Origin: Phocoena phocoena
Taxonomy: Eukaryota > Chordata > Mammalia > Artiodactyla > Phocoenidae
Direction: 5' to 3'
Length of the DNA stretch: 64,000 bases
Assembly: GCF_963924675.1 (NCBI RefSeq)
Contig: NC_089221.1
Location: 3,903,851 to 3,967,850 of the forward strand
Below, piece by piece: positions 34,822-47,544 of the stretch (position 1 is the first letter of the stretch; the number at the start of each line of letters is the position of its first letter). The translations under genes and the position numbers were made by a program. A model generated the notes under the pieces. That model did no database searches and had not been told where the DNA came from. It was given only the letters and a program-made list of their open reading frames with translations.

Positions 34822-36858
34822 GGGAGTCGGAGGAAGATGGTGGAAGAGTAAGATGCAGAGATCACCTTCCTCCACACAGATACACCAGAAATACATCTAC
34901 ACGTGGAACAACTCCTACAGAACACATACTGAAAGCCGGCAGAAGACCTCAGACCTCCCAAAAGGCAAGAAACTCACCACGTACCTGGGTAGGGCAAAAG
35001 AAAAAAGAATAAACAGAGACAAAAGAATAGGGAGGGGACCTGCACCAGTGGGAGGGAGCTGTGATGGAGGAAAGGTTTCCACACACTAGGAAGCCCCTTT
35101 GTGGGCGGAGACTGTGGGTGGCAGAGGGAGGAAGCTTTGGAGCCGTGGAGGAGAGCGAGGCCACAGGGGTGCAGAGGGCAAAGCAGAGAGATTCCTGCAC
35201 AGAGGATGGGTGCGGACCAGCACTCACCAACCCAAGAGGCTTGTCTGATCACCCGCGGGGGCAGGCGGGGCTGGGAGCTGAGGCTCGGGTTTCGGTCAGA
35301 GCGCAGGGAGAGGATTAGGGTTGGCAGCATGAACACAGCCTGCAGGGGTTTAGGGCACCATGACTAGCCAGGAGGGAATACGGGGAAAAGTCTGGACCGG
35401 CCGAAGAGTCAAGAGACTTTTTCTTCCCTCTTTGTTTCCTGGTGCACGAGGACAGGAGATTAACAGCACTGCTTAAAGGAGCTCCAGAGACAGGTGTGAG
35501 ACACGGCTAACAGCACGGACCCCAGAGACGGGCATGAGACACTAAGTCTGCTGCTGCTGCCAACAACAAGCCTGTGTGTGAGCACAGGTCACTATCCACA
35601 CCTCCCTTCCGGGGAGTCTGTGCAGCCCGCCACTGCCAGGGTGCCATGATACAGGGACCACTTCCCCAAGAGAATGTGAGGTGCACCTTAAGCTGGTGCA
35701 ACGTCATGCCAGCCTTTGCCGCCGCAGGCTCACCCTGCATCTGCACCCCTCCCTCCCCCCGGCCTGAGTGAGCCAGAGCCCCTGACTCAGCTGCTTCTTT
35801 AACCCCGTTCTGTCCGAGCGAAGAACAGACACCCTCCAGTGACCTACACACAGAGGCAGTGCCAAATACAAAGCTGAGAACCAGGAGCTGTGCGAACAAA
35901 GAAGAGAAAGGGAAATCTCTCCTAGCAGGCTCAGGAGCAGTAGATTAAATCTCCACAATCAACTTGACGTACCCTGCATCTGGGGAATAACTGAATAGAC
36001 AACAAATCATCCCAAATTGAGAAGGCAGACTTTGAGAGCAAGATTTATTATTTTTTTCCTCTTTTCCTCTTTTTGTGAGTGTGTATGTGTATGCTTCTGT
36101 GTGAGATTTTGTCTGTAAACTTTGCTTTCACCATTTGTTCTAGGCTTCTATCCATCCAGTTTTTGTTGTTGCTGTTGGTTTTGGTTTTTTTTTGGTTTTT
36201 ACTTAAATTTTTTTTTTCTTAAGAGTTATTTTTTATTTTAATAACTATTTTATGTTATCCTACTTTATTTTATTTTATTTTACCACCTTTCTTTCTTTCT
36301 TTCTTTCTTTCTTTCCTTCTTTCTTTTTTCTTTCTTTCTACATTTTCCCCCTTTTATTCTGAGCCAAGTGGATGAAAGGCTCTTGGTGCTGCAGCCAGGA
36401 GTCAGGGCTGTGCCTCTGAGGTGAGAGAGCCAACTTCAGGACACTGGTCCACAAGACACCTCCCAGCTCCACATAATATCAGACAGCAAAAATCTCCCAG
36501 AGATCTCCATCTCAACACCAGCACCCAGCACCCAATGACCAGCAAGCTACAGTGCTGGACACCCTATGCCAAACAACTAGCAAGACAGGAACGTAACCCC
36601 ACCCATTAGCAGAGAGGCTGCCTAATATCATAATTAGTCCACAGACACCCCAAAAAACACCACCAGACATGGACCTGACCACCAGAAAGACAAGATCCAG
36701 CCTCATCCACCAGAACACAGGCACTAGTCCCCTCCACCAGGAAGCATACACAACCCACTGAAACAACTTTAGCCACTGAGGGAAGACACTAAAAACAACG
36801 GGAACTATAAACCTGCAGCCTGCAAATAGGAGACCCCCAAAACAGTAGGATAAGCAAA
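34822..36858 (+). promoter_or_regulatory. L1 5' UTR (about 2 kb) with long pyrimidine-rich tract
   Basis: Acts in L1 as the internal RNA polymerase II promoter. It has a GC-rich first part, with the YY1-like AAGATGG at 34834-34840, then from about 36045 to 36345 a strongly T/C-rich stretch ending in (CTTT)n at 36288-36339. The matching segment of the minus-strand L1 (about 61640-61960) is similar, so this is a feature of the family and not a one-off. Confidence 0.85.
36288..36339. repeat. (CTTT)n microsatellite within L1 5' UTR
   Basis: Repeated CTTT units with a few CCTT and TTTTT interruptions. Confidence 0.95.
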
Positions 36859-37751
36859 ATGAGAAGACAGAAAAACACACAGCAGATGAAGGAGTAAGAT
36901 AAAAAGCCACAAGACCTAACAAATGAAGAGGAAATAGGCAGTCTACCTGAAAAACAATTCAGAATAATGATAGTAAAGATGATCCAAAATCTTGGAAATG
37001 TAATGGAGAAAATACAAGAAGTGCTTCACAAGGACCTAGAATAACTACAGAGCAAACAAGCAATGATGAACAACACAAAAAAAAATGAATTTAAAAATTC
37101 TCTAGAAGGCATCAATAGCAGAATAACTGAGGCAGAAGAATGGATAAGTGACCTGGAAGATAAAATAGTGGAAATAACTACTACAAAGCAAAATAAAGAA
37201 AAAAAGAATGAAAAGAATTGAGGACAGTCTCAGAGACCTCTGGGACAACATTAAATGCATCAACATTTGAATTATAGGGGTTCCAGAAGAAGAAGAGAAA
37301 AAGAAAGGGACTGAGAAAATATTTGAAGAGATTAAAGTTGAAAGCTTCCCTAATATGGGAAAGGAAATAGTTAATCAAGTCCAGGAAGCACACAGAGTGT
37401 CATACAGGATAAATCCAAGGAGAAATATGCCAAGACACATATTAATCAAACTGTCAAAAATTAAATACAAAGAAAACATATTTAAAGCAGCAAGGTGAAA
37501 ACAATAAATAACACACAAGTGAATCCCAATAAGGTTAACAGTTGATCTTTCAGCAGAAACTCTGCAAGCCAGAAGGGACTGGCAGAACTTATTTAAAGGG
37601 ATGAAGGAGAAAAACCTACAACCAAGATTACCCCGCAAGGACCTCATTCAGATTTGATGGAGAAATTGAAAACTTTACAGACAAGCAAAAGCTGAGAGAA
37701 TTCAGCACCACCAAATCAGTTTCACAACAAATGCTAAAAGAACTTCTCTAG
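36859..37751 (+). pseudogene. L1 ORF1, disrupted
   Basis: ORF1 encodes the RNA-binding protein that forms trimers on L1 RNA. The start is the ATG at 36859 (MRRQKNTQQMKE...) and the stop is TAG at 37749-37751 after a ...KELL ending, giving about 297 codons, which fits L1 ORF1. Coiled-coil text (EEWISDLEDKI) and the C-terminal part with NQVQEAHRV, PIRLTVDLSAETLQARRDW and FTDKQKLREFSTTK are recognisable, but in more than one frame. Early stops (for example right after MKE) and frameshifts mean no full protein can be made. Confidence 0.88.
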
Positions 37752-37809
37752 GCAAGAAACACAAGAGAAGGAAAAGACATACAATAACAAACCCAAAACA
37801 ATTAAGACA

Positions 37810-40800
37810 ATGGGAATAAGAATATACATATTGATAATTATCTAAAATGTAAATGGATTAAATGTTCCCACCAAAAGACACAGACTGGCTGACTGGATAC
37901 ATAAACAAGACCCATATATATGCTGTCTACAAAAGACCCACTTCAGACCTAGAGACACATACAGACTGAAAGTAAGGGGATGGAAAAAGATATTCTATGC
38001 AAATGGAAACCAAAAGAAAGCTGGAATAGCAATTCTCATATCAGATAAAAATAGAGTGTAAAATAAAGACTATTAGAAGAGACAAAGAAGGACACTTCAT
38101 AATGATCAAGGGATCAATCCAAGAAGAAGATGTAACAATTTTAAATATTTATACACCCAACATAGGAGCACCTCAATATATTAGGGAAATATAAACAGCC
38201 ATAAGAGGGGAAATCAACAGTAACACATTCATAGTAGGGGACTTTTAACACACCACTTTCACCAATGGACAGATCATCCAAAATGAAAATAAATTAGGAA
38301 ACACAAGCTTTAAATTATACATTAAACAAGATGGAGTTAATTGATATTTATAGGACATTCCATCCAAAAACAACAGAATACACATTTTTCTCAAGTGCTC
38401 ATGGAACATTCTCCAGGATAGATCATATCTTGGGTCACAAATCAAGCCTCGGTAAATTTAAGAAAATTGAAATTGTATCAAGTATCTTTTCTGACCACAG
38501 TGCTATGAGACTACATATCAATTACAGGAAAAGATCTGTAAAAAATACAAACACATGGAGGCTAAACAGTACACTACGTAATAACGAAGTGATCACTGAA
38601 GAAATCAAAGAGGAAATCAAAAACTACCTAGAAACAAATGACAATGAAAACACGATAGCCCAAAACCTATGGAATGCAGCAAAAGCAGTTCTAAGAGGGA
38701 AGTTTATAGCAATACAATCCTACCTTAAGAAATAGGAAACATCTCAAATAAACAACCTAACCTTGCACCTAAAGCAATTAGAGAAAGACGAACAAAAAAA
38801 CCCCAAAGTTAGCAGAAGGAAAGAAATCATAAAGATCAGAGCAGAAATAACTGAAAAGAAAATAAGGAAATGACAGCAAAGATCAATAAAACTAAAAGCT
38901 GGTCCTTTGAGAAGATAAACAAAATTGATAAACCATTAGCCAGACTCATCAAGAAAAAAAGGGAGAAGTCTCAAATCAATAGAATTAGATATGAAAAAGG
39001 AGAAGTAACAAGTGACACTGCAGAAATACAAAAGATCATGAGAGATTACTACAGGCAACTCTATGCCAATAAAATGGACAACCTGGAAGAAATAGACAAA
39101 TTCTTAGAAATGCACAACCTGCCAAGACTGAATCGGGAAGAAATAGAAAATATGAACAGACCAATCACAAGGACTGAAATTGAAACTGTGATTAAAAATC
39201 TTCCAACAAACAAAAGCCCAGGACCAGATGGCTTCACAGGCGAATTCTATCAAACATTTAGAGAAGAGCTAACACCTATCCTTCTCAAACTCTTCCAAAA
39301 TATAGCAGAGGGAGGAACACTTCCAAACTCATTCTACAAGGTCACCATCATCCTGATACCAAAACCAGACAAGGCTGTCACAAAGAAAGAAAACTACAGG
39401 TCAATATCACTGAGGAACATAGATGCAAAAATCCTCAACAAAATACTAGCAAAGAGAATCCACCAGCACATTGAAGGATCGTACACCATGATCAAGTGGG
39501 GTTTATTCCAGGAATACAAGGTTTCTTCAATATACGCAAATCAATCAGTGTGATACACCATATTAAAAAATTGAAGGAGAAAAACCATATGATCCTCTCA
39601 ACAGATGCAGAGAGAGCTTTCGACAAAATTCAACACCCATTTATGATAAAAACCCTGCAGAAAGTAGGCATAGAGGGAACTATCCTCAACATAATAAAGG
39701 CCATATATGACAAACCCACAACCAACATCGTCCTCAATGGTGAAAAACTCAAACCATTCCCACTAAGATCAGGAACAAGACAAGGTTGCCCATTCTCAGC
39801 ACTCTTATTCAACATAGTTTTGGAAGTTTTAACCACAGCAATCAGAGAGGAAAAGGAAATAAAAGGAATCCAAATCGGAAAAGAAGTAAAACTTTCACTG
39901 TTTGCAGATCACATGATACTATACATAGAGAATCCTAAAGATGCTACCAGAAAACTACTAGAGCTAATCAATGAATTTGGTAAAGTAGCAGTACACAAAA
40001 TTAATGCACAGAAATCTCTGGCATTCCTATACATTAATTACGAAAAATCTGAGAGTGAAATCAAAAAAACACTCCCATTTACCATTGCAACAAAATGAAT
40101 AAAATATCTAGGAATAAACCTACCTAAGCAGAAAAAAGACCTGTATGCCGAAAATTATAAGACACTGATGAAAGAAATTAAAGATGATATAAATACATGG
40201 TGAGATATACCATGTTCTTGGATCGGAAGAATCAACATTGTGAAAATGATTCTACTACCCAAAGCAATCTACAGATTCAATGCAATCCCTATCAAACTAC
40301 CACTGGCATTTTTCACAGAACTAGATCAAAATATTTCACAATTTGTATGGAAACACAAAAGACCCCGAATAGCCAAAGCAATCTTGAGAATGAGATACGG
40401 AGCTGGAGGAATCAGACTCCCTGACCTCAGGCTATACTACAAAGCTACAGTAATCAAGACAGTATGGTACTGGTACGAAAACAGAAAGATAGATCAATGG
40501 AACATGATAGAAAGCCCAGAGATAAACCCATACACATATAGTCACCTTATCTTTGATAAAGGGGGCAGAAATGTACAGTGGAGAAAGGACAGCCTCTTCA
40601 ATAAGTGGGATAAGCTTCAATAAGCTGGGAAAATTGGACAGGTATATGTAAAAATATGAGACTAGATCACTCCCTAACACCATACACAAAAAGTAAGCTC
40701 AAAATGGATTAAAGACCTAAATGTAAGGCCAGAAACTATCAAACTCTTAGAGGAAAACGTAGGCAGAACACTCTATGACATAAATCACAGCAAGATCCTT

Positions 40801-41636
40801 TTTGACCCACCTCCTAGAGAAATGGAAATAAAAAGAAAAATAAACAAATGGGACCTATTGAAACTTGAAAGCTTTTGCACAGCAAAGGAAACCATAAAGA
40901 AGACCAAAAGACAACCCTCAGAATGGGAGAAAATATTTGCAAATGAAGCAACTGACAAAGGATTAATATCCAAAATTCACAAGCAGCTCATGCAGCTCAG
41001 TAACAAAAAAACTACCCAATCCAAAAATGGGCAGAAGACCTAAATAGACATTTCTCCAAAGAAGATATACAGATTGCCAACAAACACATGAAAGAATGCT
41101 CAACATCATTAATCATCAGAGAAATGCAAATCAAAACTACAATGAAATATCATCACATACTGGTCAGAATGGCCATCATCAAAAAATCTAGAAACAGTAA
41201 ATTCTGGAGAGGGTGTGGAGAAAAGGGAACACTCTTGCACTGTTGGTGGGAATGTGAAGTGGTGCAGCCACTATGGAGAACAGTATGGAGGTTCCTTAAA
41301 ATACTCTAAATAGAGCTACCATATGACCCAGCAATCCTACTACTGGGCATATACCCTGAGAAAACCATAATTCAAAAAGAGTCGTGCACCAAAATGCTCA
41401 TTGAAGCTCTGTTTACAATGGCCAGGAGATGGAAACAACCTATGTGTCCATCATCGGGTGAATGGATAAAGCAGATGTAGCACATATATACAATGAAATA
41501 TTACTCAGCTATAAAAAGACATGAAATTGAGTTATTTGGAGTGAGGTGGATGGACCTAGAGTCTGTCATACAGAGTGAAGTAAGTCAGAAAGAGAAAGAC
41601 AAATACCGTATGCTAACACATATATATGGAATCTAA
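37810..41636 (+). pseudogene. L1 ORF2 (endonuclease/reverse transcriptase), disrupted
   Basis: ORF2 normally makes a protein of about 1,275 residues that nicks DNA and copies L1 RNA. The span from ATG 37810 to TAA 41634-41636 has the expected length. Endonuclease text SRIDHILGHKSSLGKF and SDHSAM lies in frame 38331-38735; RT fingers with [15 protein letters not shown] in 38870-39553; palm and thumb in 39496-40098; then 40240-40623 and the C-terminus in 41088-41309. These pieces are in different frames, so several frameshifts separate them. The RT box reads FADH (codon 39910-39912), not FADD, and the first Cys of the C-terminal motif is Phe ([14 protein letters not shown]). Confidence 0.95.
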
Positions 41637-42040
41637 GAAAAAAAAATGTCATGAAGAACCTAGGGGTAAGACGGGAATAAAGGCACAGACTTACTAGAGA
41701 ATGGACTTGAGGATATGGGGACGGGGAAGAGTAAGTTGTGACAAAGTAAGAGAGTGGCATGGACATATATATACTACCAAAGTTAAAATAGATAGCTAGT
41801 GGGAAGTAGCCGCATAGCACAGGGAATCAGCTCGGTGCTTTGTGACCACCTGGATGGGTGGGTTAGGGAGGGTGGGAAGGAAGGAGATGCAAGAGGGAGG
41901 AGATATGGGAACATATGTATAAGTATAACTGATTCACTTTGCTATAAAGCAGAAACTAACACACCATTGTAAAGCAATTATACTCCAATGAAGATGTAAA
42001 AAATAAAATAAAAAAGTAAAAAAATTAAAAACATTGTGTA

Positions 42041-43590
42041 ATGTTCCATTAGAAGCTTTAAACTGGGTATTTGGGGATTTTGGTTTTGGACACCCATATG
42101 GCCCAGTAAATTAGTAATTTTCCATTCTGAATGCAAGGTTATTCACAGGTCTTCAGACACTGTTTATTTCAAAATTCTGTATTCTTTTCAGCCAATTTGT
42201 TTTCACTATAGAAATTACAGTTTGTCAAACATCAGCATTTGTGTTGAGTTAAGAGCCAAAGAGAAATAGCATCTTCCTTAGTCTCTTATTCTGGAAATTA
42301 TCTAAAATTCATGACTCAGATTATTTCAACTTCTACTATATTAAACTACTTGAAAAAGAGTGTTTAACCCATAGCTTCCATAAATTGCTAACAGATTAAA
42401 AGAAAACAATAACAAAAGATGACCAGGAATGAAGTTGAGTAATATCAAGAAAATATCCCAGTAAGAAGAAACTTAAGTAGAGACTGGTATTTAATTTTCA
42501 GCCACTTGAAATAAAACAGTTACTTGTAAGGACTAACTTGTAACCACTTTTTGAGGTGTACCTTCTATGCTTATGAGGGAAATTACGCTTATGCAATGGG
42601 CTTGGATCATTTGCATGGGAAAATGTTTCCCTCTTTCCCTCACTTAAGGACAGTTTCTTGGTCATCCTAGGTCGCCATCATAATAGATCTCTTGATTTGT
42701 GGGTAATGCCTCTAAAATAAAACTAATGGGTCCATCCTAGGTGCATTCTTGTGGATGCTGTACTTATGACAGCTGTGAATTGAAGCAGGTATTTCAACTC
42801 TCTGAGAACATTTCAATTGAGCTTCCACCTAAACCTAAACCTATACCTATCCCAATGTGTATGCCTACACCTGTGCTGTCCCTGTATGTACGCATACACC
42901 TATATCCATGACTTTAACGATATCTGTCCCAAAGTGTTGTTTTGAGGATGCAATGAGAGACAGTTTCACGTGTATGGTACCTAACCACTAGTGGTTGCCC
43001 CACAAATGTTGTTTCTGAATGGTTCCCTGGTAGACTTCAGCTGACACATTTCAACCTCTGGGGATTTTATGGAGAATGGGCCACCAAAGTGGAATTTTCA
43101 GTGGTTGTTTAGTGGTCACACACCATCTGAGTTCTTGAAAAACATGCATGTAATTCAGCTTTAATTTTGCAACTGAACTTTTAACCCTGTGATCGAATAC
43201 CCTTGTTGACTTCTCACTTGGCACCGAGGGGCACTCCCTCACCCTTGTCAGGAACAAGGTCTTATTTCTTCTCCCAGAGCATGGCTCACCTTCAGTGCCT
43301 AGGATAAAGAGCTATGCATTGCCATGGAAAAGGGGCATGGCCAGAAGATTGAGGGGCAGAAAGGGCCATTTCCACTACGGCAACAAGGAGACACAAACAA
43401 GATGTCAGCCAGGGTCAGAGTCCCAGAACTCTGGCAAAGGAGGGAATGGAGGGGAGATTTCCGAATATGGAGGAAGCTGCAGTAGCCAAGAACAGCCTTG
43501 TGCACATATCTATCAGTGGACAGTGGACACATTGCCTAATCTACAGACCTCTGTCTTTCCTGGGAGCTCATATACCCACAAACACTTTTT
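42041..43590. other. Unique sequence, no gene seen
   Basis: No confident repeat. A telomere-like run of degenerate CCTAAA/CCTATA units occurs at 42825-42855, and 42895-43015 weakly resembles a MIR tail. Overlapping frames at 43295-43603 (plus) and 43299-43532 (minus) show no known motif. Confidence 0.5.
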
Positions 43591-43594
43591 GAAG

Positions 43595-43890
43595 GACCAC
43601 TAGAATTAGATTCTGAAGATACAAAGAGAAGTAGAAAGTAGTTCAGTCTCCAAACTTTTCAGTCCCTCCAGGAGAGAAACAAAATATCCCTATAACATCA
43701 GCTGTAGGAGAAAGCCAGATAAACCTTGTCATTCAATACCTAAATGGCTTCTGCTCAAGTTTAGGCAATAGAGTCAAAGAAGAATTCACAAAAGTGACAT
43801 TTGAATTAGCACATGAATTAAGGGAGACCTTCTCCAGGCAGCAGGATGGAAAGGCACTGAAGAAGCAAAGCTATGAGGGGCAGAATCAGT
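43595..43890 (+). repeat. Ancient interspersed repeat, family uncertain
   Basis: Text such as 'gattctgaagatacaaagag', 'gtccctccaggagagaaaca', 'gggagaccttctccaggcag' and 'ggatggaaaggcactgaaga' follows a widespread old mammalian repeat pattern of 'ggatacaaagatgaa...aaggcttcccagag...ggaaaggca'. I cannot name the family. Confidence 0.45.
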
Positions 43891-45082
43891 CAAACTGATG
43901 GCCTATAGAGAGAAGAGGAAGCCTAACTTACCAAAGCAGCCAAGGGATCTAGGGTGTAGACTGCTGTGTGACTCCACCCAATATAGACATGCACTTGCAA
44001 ATATGCATCTTCTCTAATGCTGACCCATTTCCATTCCACTTTGTATGCTATGGGCTTTACTGACAGCAGGTTACTCCAGTCTCTACATTCTGCAGAACCT
44101 CAGCTATAGAACTGCTTACAATTACCATTACCAAACAAATTGCCTATTTAGAATTAAGCAAAGGTATAGTCAAATTTTCTCAAAGAAACCTGCATAAAAA
44201 ACCTGTGAGATTAATGAAGTGCAAGTGAATGTTTAATCTTTTCTCCTGCTTTGCACCATAAGAATTAGGCTTTCCTTCTTCTGAATCGGTCTAATATTAC
44301 ACTGACAAGAGCAATTATTTTCTTTATACCATCTCTTATTTCTATGCTCAGATCGCCAGTGATCCCAGTTTTATCTCCATTCCAGACCATTCACATGAAC
44401 GGGTCTATTAAACTGCGGTCCACTCTATTTCTTCCTATTGTTTTACATGTTGGTTCAAATGAGGTTTGAATAAAGAGCACATTCCTAATACTAAGGATTA
44501 AATGTTTCCAAATTCTCAAATTTCCTTGGCTTAGACCCACTTTGCACAACTGCTGTTGGTTCAGGACTTAGTTATGTTTCCCCGGTACCAATAAACCTGA
44601 GTCAAAATATCCATCTAATTGGAACCTTCTTTAGGATGTCTTCCTGATATTTTAAGAGTGTATGGTTTTCATATTAAGCAGTGAACATGCTGTCAAATGT
44701 AACATAGCCTGTTTCACTGAACAGGACAACAAGGGCTGTTTCCCCTCTGCCCTCAGCTCTATAAACAGAGGCTGGAATGTTTACAGCAAGAACAGGAGGA
44801 TGTATGTGTGGTGTTCCTCACGCGACTCCTCATGCCCACCATGGTTTCAGTGGCTCATCCGTGTGCTCTCAGCCATGCAGATGAGGCTGCCATCTTGTTA
44901 CTGTCCATCTGAAGGAACAGTCTCACTATTTGTAACCTTTGAATGATTCTCCTGTGAAGCTTAAAGATCCACAGCTCCAGGATGTGTGGACTGCCATCCA
45001 CATCATTGAAATTCATTGAAACTAGAAAAGCAAACAAGAAATGCACATCATAGGAGTCACATAAAAAATGATAGGTGGATTA
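43891..45082. other. Unique sequence, no gene seen
   Basis: No repeat recognised. The 94-codon frame at 44662-44946 has no known motif. Confidence 0.5.
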
Positions 45083-45117
45083 ATGAATGGATGAATGAAT
45101 GAAGGAATGAATGATGT
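45083..45117. repeat. (GAAT)n simple repeat
   Basis: Degenerate GAAT and GAATGGAT units. Confidence 0.9.
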
Positions 45118-46864
45118 AGCCAAGATAACTACCTGGTTTTGGACAAAGACGTGTCTTGGAATTCTAGGTCAATGAGGCCACCAATATGAATATACATTTA
45201 TTTGTTCTCTCTCATCATTTTCCTTTTTGAAAAATTAAACACAGAATTCTGATGTAGTGTGCAAGTTTATTCCTCAGAGGTAAAATGTAGGATGATTGCC
45301 ATGCTTATTATTGCCAATTACTAAATTATACCATATTTAAAAACACAGTGTTATCATTACTACTTCATACTTTTCAAAACGTTTCATAACTGTTATCTCA
45401 CTTTATAAAGAGAAAGTCTCTTCAATTAATCTTCAAGCTTTCATCTATTACATTTTCCTGCTGTTATATTTTTTATTTTATCCAGAAAAAAAATTGCTGT
45501 TCCTTTCTTGTGGAAGCAATTAAAAAATCACCAATTACAATATAAAGTTCCTTCATTAATTGTCCATAGATGTTTTCATCAGGTTTTCAGAACTCATGTT
45601 ATCCTAATTCAGAAGCTGGACTTGGGACAAGCATTACTTCAGCATTCAAAGTACTGCCATAGGAAACAAATAGAAGCAAAGAGAGACAGAGCTATAAAGA
45701 AAACAAAGTCTCATTAAAACCTGGTGACGAGCTCATTAGACCCAACTAGCTCTTAATGCAGCAGCAGCAAATGTGGATGAAAAACACCTCAGGCAAGATG
45801 CTGTGTTTCTAGATGATCTCTGGAAAGAGTTAAATTTTGCGTAAAGGGTCCACAGTAACAGGAGAGGAACTGGACCTGGACAGCTCTCATTTCCTCCACA
45901 TTGGGCTCTCTTCTGAGCAGAATATTGTGTGTGTCTGCATGTGTGTGTGTGTGTGTATCTGTGTGCACTCATACACAGGAACCCTAGAGAGAATCTTGAG
46001 CACCTGGAGAGCTCAGACCATGGGAGGAGAGAATCTTAGATTTGGAAAGTCCTGGAATCAGCTGGTCCAATCCTGTCTCCCTGCTCCCATGCAGAGTTTA
46101 CTCTGCATTGTCCTACCTATGGCCCTGCAGCCTTGGCTTGAATTCATCTCATGACACATGGCTCATCACTTGAGGAGGTATTTGTAGATGCACAAAGATT
46201 CTAACAAAGCCATGATCTGATTCCTATTGAAGTGCATTACTGTGTGCTCATCATGACCTATAGGACAGTGGGTACCACCACCCCCTATGCCTCCACTTAT
46301 ATTCAAGTCCCTTCTACTGAGGTGACCTGTACCAGGTGTGGCCTCTCACCCATGTTCATGCCCTTCACTGCATGTCTTCTCTGTGGGTGCTAGGAAGACA
46401 GAAGCCACACTGCTCTGGATGTGAGCACTGCCCCTGACTGGCACAGATGTTGTCTGTCCTCACTGCCCCTGAAATCAAAACCCTGGTACTTCCATAAATG
46501 CACACCCAGGTATCATGAGCTTTAGTCTGGAGAAAGTATGGAACTCTGGTTGCTGGCAATCTTATGAACAGTCGTCCATAAATCACTAGAACTCCTACCT
46601 GTATATGGTACAGTTAAATTTTATCCTATTTTCTTGGTTTTAGTTCCCTTGTTTTAAACAATTTACATCTCAGTTCTGCCATCTGCTATATCAACTGTCC
46701 CTCCCAGTTTTGTGTCACTTGAAAATCTCCTAAGCATATGTTTTGTGCCTTGATCCAAACCACTGAATAGATGTTAACACATGGTAAAGAACAGGACACA
46801 GTTTTATGTGTTTTAGGGTTTTCCCCTTTGATTGGCACCAATTATGTAGCAGCAGTCTTTTAGC
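45118..46864. other. Unique sequence with a (TG)n run
   Basis: No gene or interspersed repeat recognised with confidence. A TG-rich microsatellite lies at 45925-45966 with interruptions. Open frames at 45837-46154 (plus, 105 codons) and nearby read through this repeat (CVCMCVCV), which explains their length. Confidence 0.5.
45925..45966. repeat. (TG)n microsatellite, interrupted
   Basis: TG units broken by CTGCA and TATC. Confidence 0.93.
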
Positions 46865-47180
46865 AGATTGTTAAGGCAGCTCTGACCTACTGAATTGTGA
46901 TTTCATCAAGTGCACAGGAATATCAAAAGGACAGCTCCATGCCCCGCTGAAGTGGGAAGTCTGAAATCCGAGACGTGCCTGACAAAAAGCAGAATGAGCT
47001 CTTGAAATTAAAGTACCGCTCTTCATTAATCTTTGTGTAACCAGTGCCCTGTAATGTGAATTTACTAAACACAAAGAGAAAACACGCTGCTTTTTGTGAA
47101 ACTAATTGAGCCGGATCTTGTGATGGCTGCCCATCAGCCTGTTAATAATCACTTCTTCATTGTTGTCAGTGATCAGTGTT
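46865..47180. promoter_or_regulatory. Candidate conserved non-coding element
   Basis: Repeat-free block packed with typical developmental enhancer sites: TCF/LEF-like ATCTTTGTG, forkhead and SOX-like TAAACACAAAG, homeodomain-like CTAATTGAG, an HNF1/NKX-like GTTAATAATCACTT and SOX-like CATTGTTGTC, plus several preserved CpGs. Conservation cannot be judged from one sequence; the call rests on texture. Confidence 0.33.
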
Positions 47181-47544
47181 GAACTGATTGGCCCCTCGTC
47201 TCAAGAATTCATCCTTTTTCCAATTTTGAAATTGGAAAAATATTTGCCTCCTCCACTCACCTGGCTCCTCTCCCACAATTCAGTATTTTCTCATGGAAAA
47301 ATATCTCTTCTGTCACATCTTCACATATTCTGCACATACTCTCAGGCCCTCAGCTGTAACTTTTGTGGGTCTGATGTCTTACACTTTCCCAGAGCTTCTG
47401 ATCTTTTCTTTCTTGTTACCCCTCTCAAAGGGCACAGAGCCTTTCTGCTCACACTTCTGTACTGTCCAGCCTGAATACTGTCTTCTAGTGGAAGATAATG
47501 GAAACCAAACTGTGGTCAAGAGGATCTGTCCTCTCTCTGACTCC
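47181..47544. other. Unique sequence
   Basis: No repeat recognised. Two overlapping open frames (47160-47474 and 47293-47577) contain no known domain. Confidence 0.5.

Larger units (their letters stand above)
34822..42023 (+). mobile_element. Full-length L1, plus strand, disabled
   Basis: About 7.2 kb from 5' UTR to 3' end. The target-site duplication ATTAAAAACAATATGTA at 34805-34821 matches ATTAAAAACATTGTGTA at 42024-42040 with two differences. Layout: 5' UTR 34822-36858, ORF1 36859-37751, ORF2 37810-41636, 3' UTR to 42023. The poly(A) signal reads CCAATGAAGATG where other copies here have CCAATAAAG. Stops and frameshifts in both ORFs show it is inactive. Confidence 0.96.

Noticed and set aside
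35507..35899. 130-codon minus-strand open frame with a hydrophobic start like a signal peptide
   Set aside because: Lies antisense in the GC-rich part of the L1 5' UTR.
36512..36922. 136-codon minus-strand open frame rich in Val, Phe and Trp
   Set aside because: Antisense of the L1 5' UTR and start of ORF1; the same text recurs at 61xxx and 21356-21622, so it is repeat-derived.
42825..42905. Telomere-like CCTAAA units
   Set aside because: Only a few degenerate units with many changes; not a convincing interstitial telomere repeat.
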